Shown piece by piece: positions 34,201 through 45,710 of a DNA stretch of 64,000 bases. The first letter of the stretch is position 1, and the number at the start of each line of letters is the position of its first letter. The notes beneath the pieces were generated by a model, which was given only the letters and a program-made list of their open reading frames with translations, was not told the origin of the DNA and did not search any database. This DNA comes from Lottia gigantea (lineage: Eukaryota > Mollusca > Gastropoda > Lottiidae), in NCBI RefSeq assembly GCF_000327385.1, contig NW_008708400.1:5959715-6023714 (forward strand), given 5' to 3'. A program made the position numbers and the translations under genes.

Positions 34201-34462
34201 GCAGGTATATATCTTAATTGACCTAAACCTAGAATGAACCCTGGACCTTCAGGCTTGGAGCTTCCAAATTATCCTGCAAATGTGGCCCACTTCAGAATAT
34301 AATTGACTTTAACTGAAAGATAGCTTGCCCCCCCGAAAAAGGGTTGACGATAGGTCTCACCTTTTTCTTGCTGCTAATCCCATTCTGTTGAATGAAAGTA
34401 TACAAAATCAGAAGAAAAGTTAAGATTGTAAATACCACCTTGATTCGATAAAGTCTACGCAT
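25277..34462 (-). CDS. FKTN: Fukutin, Golgi ribitol-phosphate transferase
   Basis: Eight coding exons join in frame to 451 residues (human fukutin has 461): 34361-34462, 32723-32767, 32247-32387, 29004-29245, 28524-28792, 27557-27690, 26570-26691 and 25277-25577. Exon 1 encodes a short basic cytosolic end and a signal-anchor helix (VVFTILTFLLILYTFI), as in a type II Golgi protein. The LicD-like nucleotidyltransferase part starts at FWLEGGTLLG and continues WYRQCDLI, then the acidic metal-binding pattern RDMDIEIY. The last exon has the family string IQLCWGELLGVPVRVPC. Fukutin transfers ribitol-5-phosphate from CDP-ribitol to the O-mannosyl core M3 glycan of alpha-dystroglycan. The last about 25 residues are hydrophobic and differ from the usual short ending. 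Introns hold several copies of one dispersed repeat. RAD51D is divergent, 1.4 kb upstream. Confidence 0.92.
25585..25995 (+). repeat. Dispersed repeat with palindromic head, copy 1 (fukutin intron)
   Basis: It begins gatagcttgccaggcaag, whose core cttgccaggcaag is a palindrome. It continues with tatgcccattgcagctttga and internal units such as ttgggtgattacaaacactc, and ends with a tail catttcatatgggctaataa. It starts within 10 nt of the acceptor of the last fukutin exon. Confidence 0.75.
26715..27325 (+). repeat. Dispersed repeat with palindromic head, copy 2 (fukutin intron)
   Basis: This is the same family: head aagatagtttgccagacaag (diverged), several internal units of about 145 nt each containing gggttcatccttgaatgatt-like strings, and the tail ccatttcatgtgggcgtata near 27305 (here ctatttcatgtgggcgtata). 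It is longer than copy 1 because it has more internal units. Confidence 0.75.
30725..31490 (+). repeat. Dispersed repeat with palindromic head, copy 3 (fukutin intron)
   Basis: This is the longest copy: head aaagatagcttgccaggcaa, four or more internal units (each with a version of caagaattgtgccttctaga and aacaagggcaataactc), and the tail ccccatttcatgtgggcata followed by a run of A. The varying unit number shows that the core behaves as a minisatellite inside a mobile repeat. Confidence 0.75.
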
Positions 34463-34465
34463 GTT
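33365..34465 (-). repeat. Segmental duplication of the fukutin exon-1 region (original copy B)
   Basis: This is the genuine locus from which the block at 3975-5165 was copied. It contains the end of intron sequence, the SINE at 33862-34170 and the first coding exon. Similarity stops within about 15 nt upstream of the start codon because the copy is there interrupted by an LTR. Confidence 0.85.
33862..34170 (-). repeat. tRNA-derived SINE in fukutin intron 1
   Basis: On the minus strand the head gtggctcagtgagttagatg and B-box-like ggttcaatctc lead into the same body and 3' string aggtgcagaaaagtagga (here caggtgcagaaaagtaggat) as the other copies. It is the partner of the copy at 4471-4762 by segmental duplication, not by separate insertion. 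Confidence 0.75.
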
Positions 34466-35885
34466 AATATTAGGCCACCTTTGATATTACAGTTCTATGA
34501 TCAGAAGGATATTCTGGTACAATGATCTACAAAATACAATTTACATCCATAGAGTGACGTGTAGTGCTTTCAGATGACTAAGATAAATCCGACGACTTAA
34601 CTATCAAACGTTTTAGAGCCAGTTTATTTACTCATCTAATTCATGTATTTTAAGGCCTGAAGAAGGAATATATCATTTGTATTATAAGGGAAAATTTGCC
34701 TTAATAAAAGTTAATCCATGAGTATGACTGACCAATACTCATCTACCCTACGGCTGCGGTAATAAATAGAGAATAAAATATGTGATAAGATACACCTGCA
34801 ATTAATGTGGGTGGATTGTTTTGACATTGAATGATCAATATGGTGAACAAAATGCCACCATGTTATTATACTTTTGTTTGATATAAGATACTTCTTAACA
34901 CTACCTAACACGTGATAAAAAGCTATTTTATAGTTTTTATACGCCCACATGGAAATGTGGACGTATACCTTATTGCCGTCGCCAGTCAGTAAAGACTTTG
35001 TTATCATTTTTGACAGCTGTTACAGCTGATGGTGGGAGTCTGTTACTTTGCCTCGCAAGCTATTTTTATACAACATTGTAAACGTAACAAATGAAACTGA
35101 TCCGTCTCAGTTGAAGGGTGAGAACTAACTTTTGAAATTCAGACCACAGTTACTTTAAACAACCTGAACAAGTGCCGTATCAAATACGTAATATTATATT
35201 TTGTGGATATCATGAAAATTTTGACATTTCAAATAAAATTTCAATATTTTTGCCAAACTTGGCGCAATAAAAGTAATCATGCTTTGAAACATACTTACAT
35301 TCTATTTAGAGCTCTATTCGTTGATGTTATGGACTCACTCCACTAAAACATTTTATGCAAATGATTGTAGAAATCTTCTTTCTCTCTCCCTTTTGGGGTT
35401 TTTGCCTGCCTCTTTTTGAGTAAAATTTGGTCTAGATTTGGAATTTGATGCCTGAAATTGCATTATCTTTCAGATTTGGTGAGATGATGAGAGACTTAAA
35501 GGCGGAAGGCTAATTCTAAAAATAGTCGTTTTGTGAAGTGCCAAACTCTAGCGGATGAATATAACCGGTAGTAGTCTACTTTCAATTTTAGTAGCTCAAA
35601 ATTTTCATGGTCATCATATAATGACTTTTTTAGGAGACATTGAGAATTGGTCAGGCTTTCATTCGACATGTTGGAAAGCTTTCAACGAGATTTCTGGAAA
35701 AAGTTATAGAAGGTTGAATTTCGTGTTTTAACATGGGAAGAGATGGCAAATGAATTAGTGGAGTGAGTCCTGTTTGTCAAAAATTATCTCCCTTGATTTG
35801 CTCTCTACTCTTGAGAGCGAAAAGGTATAACAAGATCAGTTTACCAACTTAATCAATTTATGTTCTTCTTTTTATTTAAGATAAT
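34463..35885. promoter_or_regulatory. Shared upstream region of fukutin and RAD51D
   Basis: The two genes are divergent with 1.4 kb between their start codons, so both promoters and 5' untranslated exons should lie here. No TATA box or GC-rich island stands out. A minus-strand partial copy of the dispersed repeat (34935-35070, with tacgcccacatggaaatgtgg and gcctcgcaagctatttt) occupies part of it. Confidence 0.5.
34935..35070 (-). repeat. Dispersed repeat, short inverted copy between fukutin and RAD51D
   Basis: Read on the minus strand it starts with a version of the family head (aaaatagcttgcgaggcaaa) and ends with catgtgggcgtata-like sequence. The internal tandem units are mostly gone, leaving head and tail close together. 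Confidence 0.65.
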
Positions 35886-38800
35886 ATGTCGCTGCTACGA
35901 CCAAATCTAGTACCAGATCATTTACAAAATGTTGTCTCTGTCTTAAAAGATCACGGTTTTTCTACTGTCACCGAATTTTTAATTCATGATGAGGAAGAAA
36001 TCTTGAAGAAAATATATGAGAAAGTGAAAGTAAACTATCAAGAAATCAATCAACCTCTTATTAAAAAAAAAGTAGGGCAGCCAATATATCATATCGTTAT
36101 TCATTCTAAGATTATCAGTACTGTTTTGAAGACTTAATTCAAATTCACTTGAATTAAAATGATCAAAATCCGATATTCCAACGATCTTGCTCAGACAATA
36201 ATTTTATTCTAGATAGGCGAGCCATGCATGCTCATTTGGTAAAAGCATGTTTGCAGTATGCCTTTCTAATTTTTGTTGTATCCACAATCTACTACTATCA
36301 ATTTTAATCAAAATATACATTGCCTTATATTAATAGGACTTGATTTGTTTAAAGAAAGAACTTCATAAGAAGTTTTCTGCCACAGTTGAAAATGGGTTTG
36401 ATCTCTATCAGGGTTTTGAGAGGAAAATTATATCTACAGGCTCTGAAAGGTGAGTTGTTCCATGGCAAAGTGCACGTCTAAAAGGAATACTACCTCTTAG
36501 AATGCACAAAATAATTAGATTTTCAAACAAAAGATAATATACCGATAAGAGTATATGATAATCAGTGGACTTAGCTGGTGTCATAACTATAAGCCCCCAA
36601 CAGAATCTCAGTATAATCAGATAAATCCATTGAACTTAATTTTAAGATTTTTGGATAATTGCTTAGTTTTATGGTACTTTGGTACATACTAGGAACATCT
36701 ATTTAAGGAAACATTTTAAAATCATTCTTAGCTTTCCATGTCTCTTTGCTGTATACTATTTTTAAGATGATTTCTTATTCAACATTTGTGTCTTAGGTAG
36801 TAAAGCAAAGTCAAGGTCAGTTTCTAGGAACATTAGGTGAGGCAGGCCAGCCCGCCTCCCCACTATAGAAACACTACTGAACAAGGTATGTTAATATATT
36901 CAAGGTTAGATGAATTATTAGAAGGTGGAATACAGGAAGGGGAGTTAACTGAGATTTGTGGAGGGATTGCTACTGGTAAAACTCAGGTCAGTAAATCTTT
37001 TATATGATAGTTTCACAGAAACTTTTGACTAGTGCTAAATTTGTAATGGTAAATGGGAGGCTATCCATGTCATGAAATGCAGAATAAGAAAAACTGTAAT
37101 TTTTAGAACCGTAAGGTGCATTGTTTTTAATCGAATCTTCAGCCTATTTCCTTTTAGGTACTTTATTATGTTTGTTTGTTGTTTGTTGATTTAATATTGT
37201 TTGTTCAAACAATTGGCTAATTTTTCTTAATCAATTGAAAAACTTGCTTGTTCACTATCAGTATAATAATCCAACTCCGATATTCAAGTGATGAAAAATT
37301 CATTTGAAAAACTTTAGGAAATGAAATTTGATTATCCAATGTCATTCTGGTACATGGTTAGATTTTTTCAAATTGTTTTATTGTTCATTATGTTGTAGGG
37401 TTGGACGTAGATTTAATATAGAACTCATACAGTTCGATTTTCATAAACTTTATTATAACAATCAGAGAATAAAATAACATATTACAACTATGCTAATTCT
37501 TAAAAATACAAACTTACTATATCTAATGTCACTTTAATCGTACATGCTTAATATAAATAATTAAATATTAAATATACAGTAACAATATAAAAATACATAT
37601 CCAGAAGTTGGGGTTTAAGATACGATGAAATATCATAACTTAGAAGAACCAATTAATTACTACACTACTTTTGCTATGATAACAATTGCCACAGCTGAAC
37701 TTAAATATGTGCACAATGGAACTACATGCAATAATTTTGAAAATTAAAGATGGCTGTCATACACTTTGCTTATATAAAACTAACACCAAACTTGCAAACA
37801 CTTACAAAAGCAGAATTTAAAACATGAAATACAACATACCTTTAATACAGACTGATTTAATTCCTAACTATACTAAATCCATATATCTATAAACAATCCA
37901 TTAAATATGAATGGCAAAACTGAAACTTGGAGATACAAGTTCCCTCCAAAACTTTATGAAATCTAAAAGCACTGAAACAGTCCTTTCACTTTGAAAACTT
38001 AGGACTTAATGAATAAAAAGATAGGAAAAAGTAAGAATGATCAGGGTTATAAGATCACATTAGTGAGTTGAACAAAAGCTCACCAATGGATAAGGTATAG
38101 AGAAGATAGAACAGGGTGAACAGATTTATTTTGATTGGTAGTATTTGTGACTATGTGTTCATAGTGTACTTTTGAAAAACATTACAAAAAAAATGAGGGA
38201 TCTTTAACGTGCACAGCCTGTAGCACACGAGGCCTCGGTTTATTGTCCCATCCGAACGACTAGACGCTTGTTCCATGTGAAAAACATTACAACACATAAA
38301 TATATGTACACTATACAGATACATTTTTTACCCCTTGTGGCATTTAGAACAATTTTTGTGCAAGTAATCTAAATAACCATAATTATCCTGCAATGATTGA
38401 AAGGGGCATTATAGTTTTGTAGTTTAATTTTGCTAAACTTTATGAACACCATGGTATACACTAAAATCTAGAGCCTTCAAATCAACAGGTGTCCAGAATT
38501 ATCAGACTCGTCATTTTAAGTTTGGGAATTTTTTTGAAGGAATTATGCTATTGTCGTACATTTCTAATACTTCTGAAGACTATTTACATATTTTCAAGAC
38601 TCAAATCAACCTTCCAAAATGGCGCACCAGTCCCTTCAAACATATTGAAGCTGAGCTGATTTGCACCAATCTATATGAAAACATTTCTTATAGTTTTGTA
38701 TGAGTTGTGTATGTACAGCCTTAAAGAATGGATACAGTGTGTATTATATAGATACATCATGTAGCTTTAGTGCATCCAGAATACATGAATTACTAGGTAA

Positions 38801-41448
38801 ACAGTGTGAGGTAAGATACCTTTCGTCACTCTACATCTGGGGTTGTCAACTCACCATTCAAGACTTAGGCAATGTGTGCTTCAGGATGTGCATGTAAAAG
38901 ATCTCTTGACAATTTGAAATCAAACAAGATAGGCTAATGCTGCTATCCCCACAGAATTTCACTCATTGCATACTGTACGGCATAGTCTGTCCTCACTAGC
39001 CAAAACAGGCATGTAAAACTCAATTTCATCATTTTAAGTATTTATAAGTTAGTATTTATCTAATGTTCACTAGCAGATAAATTTAACTTGGCACTCTCAG
39101 TTTCATTTAAATAATGGAAAAATGTAGATGCCACAGAATTTACAAATATGCATGAAAATTACAACTCATTAACTACTCAAAACTTTGCAGTGGAATAACT
39201 CAGTCAGTAGTGTGTTGGATTGCCATCTTTTAGTTCTAGGTGATTAGATGCAGTGGGATTGAATCCTCATCAAGGTATGAAAAATTCAGATGCCACGGCC
39301 AGTAATTCTGAAAGTTAAATGTCAACCACTATCAAATCTTGTTATTGTGTTTTAGATTTATTAGTGAATTATGATTAAAAATAAGGTTGTTTTTTGTATT
39401 TTCAGAATATAGAAAGTTTGTTATCTTCTATCCAACATAAAGTTTGTTCTGATATATTTGAAATATTTGAATTTTTAGAAGAAATTATCACATTACTTCA
39501 AACTAAGGTATATTGTAAATCTGATATATGAATCATTTCTAGGATGTACTATGTTTTTAACTTCTAACACTATTTCTAATCCTAGCACTTAGATTCTTTT
39601 AGTTGGTTTAATGAAACATGGAAGAAATATTGAATTATTTATCTATGCGCTTGATAAAGATTCCTGTATGTGAATTGAAACGTTGCAGAAATTAAAGAAA
39701 GTATATCCATAATAGTGTTCTTATGTATTAAAATATCGAATATTTTAGATGTGGTGAATAGACATATTTGAATCTATGTGATGCCATATTAAATGAATTA
39801 CCTCTACTGATTATTAATATTAAAATAAAGGTTTGAAAATTATAATCAGTATGGAACATTAACAACATCTTTAATTGTGAATACATGTACATGTCTAACT
39901 GTACTATCTAACTCTACTTTCTGGTCCAGAACATTTGTGTCCGTATCGACTTTTCAGAAAGAAGACAGTAAAAAACGAAAACTGATAATAGTAGACTGTA
40001 TAGCTAGTGTTATTTATCCTATATTAGGAGGCAATCAAATTGATGGTAAACTTTCATATTTTTGTATTAAAAATTTTCCAAAATAGTAGAATTATTCATT
40101 TTGCCAGGAGCTTTAACTGAATTACAGGCATCTATATCACTTTCTAAAATAAAGATCCAAACTTGTGTGTCGTAAATTAAAAAAAACTAGCATTAGAATA
40201 TGTATACACTTTCATAGCTGGCGTACATATATGTAGATTTAGTCTGATTTTGTTTTTTCAAACCCATTCCCATATCCATACTATTCCTTCTGGAAATATT
40301 GTCTTATCCCTTATAGAAAGTCACTGTCTCTTCTGTAGGATATGGTTTACTAGTCAAGTTAGGACAGAAGTTGAAATATTTAGCTGTTCAATATTCTACA
40401 ACTGTTTTGGTAAGTTCTGCTTTAAATATATGATACTCTCCGTATGGCATAGATCACAATGAGAGACCCTGGATTTCATCATGACAATACATAGAGTACT
40501 TCTCATTGTACAGTGAAACCCTTTTAAATTGGAATCACCTCAAAACTGGCATATTTGAGGTTAAAGCACTATATAATCTGTAGAAGAAACATGCTTAAGC
40601 TAAACTTATTGATGAATTTTGAATGAATGAAGATTTTCATTGCTGCAAAAAAAGGCCTGTGTGCTACAGGCTATGATTGTTATAATTTATGTCTCTCAAA
40701 AGTTGAAAAGTAGGACATTTCATGCTATTGAATAAGCATTACTAAAGCAATGTTAAATCACATTGTTATTTTTGTAGATAACTAATAATGTGGTATATAC
40801 TGAAGGTAGTAATGCTGTGCCTAGTTTAGGACGAGCCTGGTCTCATATACCACACACTAGAATAATGATAGAATTAAATCAACAGTCAAACTCTTTAGAG
40901 AGAAAAATAGTTCTGATCAAAAGTTCCATGCAGGTTGGTAACAAGTTAGAGTCAAGCAAATTATGCTCATCTGTGTACGATTGATAACATGAAGATGATC
41001 AGTCTACTATAATCTTTAGGTAGTGTACCGTACATGGATAGGCATGAATATCTTTACTGATTTATACCAGTTAAGTTTGTTCTTTGTTGATATTATTGAT
41101 ACCTACAGAATGAAATGTGGTTCAAGATATTTTTTGAAGAAAAGTTCATAGAAATATTAGTTTTTGTGGATAGTTAACTATAGCTTTCACCACTTTTCTT
41201 GGATTATTCCAATAATAAGACAGCAATCTATGAAATATACAACTGGAGATATTACCTTGATCAGCTTAGATGAAAAATGGTTCATAGCATTGAACATACT
41301 ACTTTTGACCAAAAATATAACTTAATATTATAGTAAGTCCTATAGAACTTGTTGCTGTTTATCACATAAAATAATATGAATATTTTTCTGTATATTTCAG
41401 GCAGTACCTCAAGAATGTGTGTATTTTATACAGGAAGGTGTGGGTTAA
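35886..41448 (+). CDS. RAD51D: RAD51D, RAD51-paralogue recombinase
   Basis: Nine exons join in frame to 300 residues (human 328): 35886-36029, 36355-36449, 36905-36986, 38694-38810, 39406-39507, 39958-40045, 40339-40409, 40778-40933 and 41401-41448. The N-terminal helical domain is followed by NGFDLYQG, then LLEGGIQEGELTEI and the Walker A motif GGIATGKTQ. Walker B is KLIIVDCIASVIYPILGG. Near the end, PSLGRAWSHIPHTRIM matches the family's LGRSW region. RAD51D works in the BCDX2 complex (with RAD51B, RAD51C and XRCC2) to help load RAD51 at broken or stalled replication forks. Exon 1 and exon 2 boundaries rest on phase and on homology. The stop codon overlaps a polyadenylation signal, so the 3' untranslated region seems extremely short. 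Confidence 0.92.
37425..38170. other. RAD51D intron 3 sequence, possible unassigned element
   Basis: About 750 nt of AT-rich sequence inside the long third intron. On the minus strand it ends with an aataaagtttatgaaaa string near 37440. It may be an old retroelement piece, but there is no coding similarity to support a family. Confidence 0.25.
38185..38285 (-). repeat. SINE body fragment in RAD51D intron 3
   Basis: The minus strand matches the SINE body: gttcggatgggacaataaac, then gaggcctcgtgtgctacagg, then cacgttaaagatccctc. The head and 3' end are missing. Confidence 0.7.
38860..39020 (+). repeat. SINE body fragment in RAD51D intron 4
   Basis: The block gtgcatgtaaaagatctctt, then aggctaatgctgctatcccc and a diverged 3' part (ctagccaaaacaggcatg) follow the same order as the SINE body. 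It is more diverged than the other copies. Confidence 0.55.
39186..39282 (+). repeat. tRNA-like SINE head in RAD51D intron 4
   Basis: gtggaataactcagtcagta resembles a tRNA A box and gggattgaatcc a B box, about 60 nt apart. There is no full cloverleaf and no intact acceptor stem, so this is a SINE head and not a tRNA gene. Confidence 0.55.
40650..40722 (+). repeat. SINE body fragment in RAD51D intron 7
   Basis: A short piece with ggcctgtgtgctacaggcta and aaaagttgaaaagtaggaca matches the middle and 3' end of the SINE family with an internal deletion. Confidence 0.5.
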
Positions 41449-41452
41449 TAAA
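41447..41452 (+). terminator. Polyadenylation signal overlapping the RAD51D stop codon
   Basis: The end of RAD51D reads GGTTAATAAAAC: the TAA stop (41446-41448) shares bases with AATAAA. A GT-rich stretch (gtgttttgtttgtttcc) starts about 20 nt further on, as expected of a downstream element. Cleavage would leave a 3' untranslated region of only about 15-25 nt. Confidence 0.6.
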
Positions 41453-42597
41453 ACAAAATCGAATTCAAGTGTTTTGTTTGTTTCCATTATTTTTTTTACA
41501 TATTATAACCAAATTTGGTTCATAAAACTATAAAACAATGATAATTCTGCTGAGATGAATAAATAACAAAGGAAGATAAACTTGACAATGTAAACAAAAA
41601 CCATTGTAGGATTTAGTCAGAACTCCAGTTTTTATGAACACACTCCCTCTCACATTTCCTTTGTAATTAGTGTGGCTTGATGTACAAAATTATCTTAGGC
41701 AATGATGACCCAAAAATACTAGTATTTTGCATGAAGGACATTGATGTGGACAATTGTTACAGTCTTTACAGAAAACAGACACATTGATACAAACAATATA
41801 CATCCACCTTGATCAATATTGGCGTATACAAAATGCAGGGGATGCTTTCTGATGCAGGTCATAAAATGTTCATTTCTCCAAAATTGAATGCAGTAAAAAC
41901 AGTATTAAAATATTAAATATGGTTTATTTTCAATTAAAGATTTATTTACAAGTAGTAATAATCATAACATAAATCACCCTGAGAATATTCTAAGATATAC
42001 ATAAATTTGGATACTAGTAAGTCTGAAAGGCACAAAAATCAACTGAATATCTTAATAATATTATTATTGCATTCTGTGTATAAGAAATGCATCAAAATCA
42101 ATAATGAAAAATCCTGAACAATATTTTTTCAGGGTTGTTAATTAGGCTCATAAATAAGTATGGTTTCGATTTATTCTATAAGTCATTAAAAAAAATTTCA
42201 ATGGATATTCGTGACTATTTTTGTATTTAAATCATGAAAATAAATTTCTAATGCATATTCATGAATTTTTAATAAAATATGTAAATCATTGCCATATTTT
42301 AATGAATATCATGGACTTCTTTCTAAAATATGTAAAGCATTAATGCAATTATCTAATGATTAATTACAACTAATTCTATAATATGTAAATCATAAACAAT
42401 AATTTCTAATGAATAATCATACTCTTTTTCTATTGTATGTAAGGCATTAACAAATTTTTTTTTAATACAAAGTGGATATTTTTGAATAGTGACTGCTTCA
42501 TTACAAATTCACTATTGCACACCTTTTGGAGAATGTGTTAATAATCATAATGTATAACATAACTTAAAGTTGTTGTATTGTATGAATTTGAAGTTGA
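41449..42597. other. Region between the convergent RAD51D and NUDT6-like genes
   Basis: Apart from the RAD51D polyadenylation signal it holds a degenerate AT-rich tandem array at about 42178-42460. In it a unit of about 60 nt, close to tctaatgaatattcatgaa... ataatatgtaaatcattaac, recurs four or five times. The rest is unassigned. Confidence 0.5.
42178..42460. repeat. Degenerate AT-rich tandem repeat, about 60-nt unit
   Basis: Repeated strings include taatgaatat/taatgcatattcatg and aatatgtaaatcatt or its variants, at spacings of about 45-65 nt. The array is old and imperfect. Confidence 0.5.
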
Positions 42598-45500
42598 CTA
42601 TAATTGTATATGTCCTACACTATAGATGTTATTCTTACAAGTATTGTTATAATTATTGATGCGTTCAGGTGTTATTGATATACTACCATTCTCTGTTATA
42701 TTTAAATAACACTGTGTAATATGTTTTAATGTTTCTGTTAAATCAGGTAGCTTGATATACTCTTCAATCTGAAAATCAAACAAGACATTTTTTTTTATGG
42801 AAAATGGATACAAGACAGGCTAGTCTTTAATTAAGAAGCAATAAACTACCTGCAATTACATTTTTTGTTTTGAATGGACCCCAAAATGAGAACAAATGAA
42901 AAATAAAATTTGACCCAACAATTCATATGTATGAGAATTTTATATGCAAAACTTATGATCCATTATAAACTCAGATTATTGTGTTAATAACACAGTTATC
43001 ATTGCATTAAAATTCCCTATATTTGCGATTTAAACTAGTTAATGGGAAGATCAAACAAAATAACAGAAAATATCTTACATTCATCCATGTACATTGAGCT
43101 ATTTCTTGTTGACAGGGGTTAATTTTACCCCCAATTGGTTTCAACAAACAGACAAAATATATATCCGAGCAATCAAATCTATATTGATGTTGATGTCGAA
43201 AACACAATAGGGATACAAACTCAGTTTTAATACCAGTTTCTTCAAATACTTCTCTGACACCTGTGTCTGCTAAGTCTTCTCCTGGAGAAACAAAAATGTT
43301 CTATTGAAATGTTACAGTAATGTGGACTCCATATAATAATCATCGCTGATGATGATTAACAAATTCTTCACATTTCCAGATGAGTAAGCATGTCGTGCCT
43401 CTCACTACTGGGGTATAACAAAAATCTTACAGCTATTACGTTAACAAAATACCTAATGAACAATTTTATTATCTATACATATATTAGGACCCTTTCATGT
43501 GAAATGTTTCTGATGATTTGGTTGATCAAAGTTACATTAAGATAAACAACTAACCTGGGTCAGCATGGCCACCAGGTAACTTCCATAGTCTTCTATCAGC
43601 ATATTTTTCTTGTATAACCAGTAATTCATTATTATCATTGACCACAAACCCTCCTACACCTGAAATTATCATTATTATGAAATAATGATATTACTTATCA
43701 ATGTAAAAAGATATTATGAGCTATTTAGACTCTATGAAATGGATGCTATGCAGAATGTATCCAAATTCTGCCTGTTCCAATTCAGCCGTCAATTGAAAGG
43801 TATGAAAGTAGATATGTCACATTCGATATTTTCCCATCTTTTTCTTTTTCGACCATTTTGAATTATGCCTGCTTACTATTTTTTTCTTGTTTTATCAAAA
43901 TGATTCCATAAATTCCACGCTAAACTCACCAATGGAGCAACCCCTACATGTTATTAAAAACAATTACCTATATACTGATTGGCATAGTGTGGTAAACCAT
44001 TAGGCTCTGTATCACTGATCCATTTAGTCAACATAACGTAACCTGGCTGGGCATGGTGATATTCAAAATCTAACTAAAAATCATGTAAGGCAAATCATTC
44101 AGTTGTCAAATCTCTAATACATCTTTCAATACAGAAAATAAAACTGTTATGTTATGATATGGAATGAATATGGGACAAATTCTGACTGGATACCGTATAA
44201 TAAGTAAATAAGCCTCTGTACCTAGACTACTGGGCCTGTTAGATTATATATAATTAAATACTAATTATGGAGTTCATAATATCAAAACATTGTCATTAAT
44301 CTTGCTCAATACAAAGCTTAATTAATGAATTTGGCCATGATTTGGTATATTTATTACAAATTTTACTAATATTTATGAGGGATATTTCATACTATGATAT
44401 CATATACTCTTAACATTTTAAAGATGGGTTCCCTTATTTTCATTAGAAAAATTCCAGTTTGTCTCATATGTCCATAATTAATTCATAATTAGCTTAATTA
44501 GAAAAGAATTACCAGCAGAATTCCAATGAGTGACCGATCAAGAAAGTCTTTTTATGTTTTGTTTATCCAGACTGTACATACATGGACATTAATAATTGGT
44601 TAAAACTCTTTATTATATGCAATAAGAACATAATGATATGATTAAGAATACATGATAATTAATTTGAAACACCAATTAAACAAATAGTTGGCTTAATTTG
44701 ACACTAAAAAATAAGGAAACCCATCTTTAATGTAAATTAATGGATATTACAACACTTATGTTAACTTACCTCAATTAATGAAGGAATTAAAGCCGAGTTT
44801 TGTTTTTTTACTTGAAACCAAATTCCTCTAATCTTCTCACCTTTCCATTTCAAAAGTGACTCTAAAGAATACAAAGAATTTTTACATTTTCTTCTCCAAA
44901 AGTAATATGAAAAGGGGACATTTGCAGTATGTAGTAGACTACAGACAAAGATTCTGTCCCATGCCATAAGAATGACTTTTCTAAAATGACCATGAATTAA
45001 TAATTATGACTACAATGACAATATATTTAATTTCCCTCGAAACCTGGACCATTCTTACATCAAACAACCTGTTTTAATTCATTGTTTTGTCAATACTCAT
45101 TATATCCCGGATACGGGTTTGGATATAGTCTTGAGAAAGTTTGATAAATGGAGGCATGGTTTGAACACAATGAGTAAATGCTTAAAGGCTAGTAATTTAG
45201 ATCAAATTAAAGTGATTGCCAAATTGTGTCACATCACAAACCTTTTTGTTAAATAAAAAAATCTAAACAAGCAGAATATGTATTAACTGAAAGGAAAGAA
45301 AAATCCTTCAAAAGTTTCTAAATAAAATAAATGTTACTTTTACCTTTAAGTTGCTCTACAAATAGTGGAATATCTTCCAGGTTTTGTTCTTCAGATTTTA
45401 TAGTCACTCCATTATACCTGTTAATATTTAATTAAAGGATAAAAAAAATGTGAAAGAATTACAGGTATAATTGTCTATAACAAAACAGAAGGTTGTGGTT

Positions 45501-45680
45501 GTATAAATATCAGCATTCTCAGATATTATAGCCCAATTTCAGTTCATCCATTGCACAGTTCACAATGAAATCTGACATGCCAAATGATATACATCATAAA
45601 ACTAGCATTTTCATGATCATTTTTGAGAACTCTTAATTTATACTTTACCTGTCTTTATGAATCTTTATTTCAGCAGCCAT
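42598..45680 (-). CDS. NUDT6: Nudix hydrolase of the NUDT6 family
   Basis: Seven exons join in frame to 260 residues: 45649-45680, 45344-45417, 44770-44861, 43968-44073, 43555-43659, 43079-43281 and 42598-42768. The N-terminal part (WKGEKIRGIWFQV, then FEYHHAQPGYVMLTKWI) matches the NUDT6-type N-terminal domain. The Nudix box is complete: G-x5-E-x7-REVFEETGI, beginning GGHADPGED, which supplies the metal-binding glutamates. The family hydrolyses nucleoside diphosphates linked to other groups; in vertebrates NUDT6 is the gene antisense to FGF2. No FGF gene is seen here. The start codon lies only 30 nt after the MTRFR stop codon on the same strand, so the two may share a transcript. Confidence 0.88.
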
Positions 45681-45710
45681 TTTTAGTTTTCAACAAAATA
45701 TATTAATCAT

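Noticed and set aside
39186-39282. A tRNA gene
   Set aside because: A and B box-like strings are present but there is no cloverleaf or intact acceptor stem; it is a SINE head.
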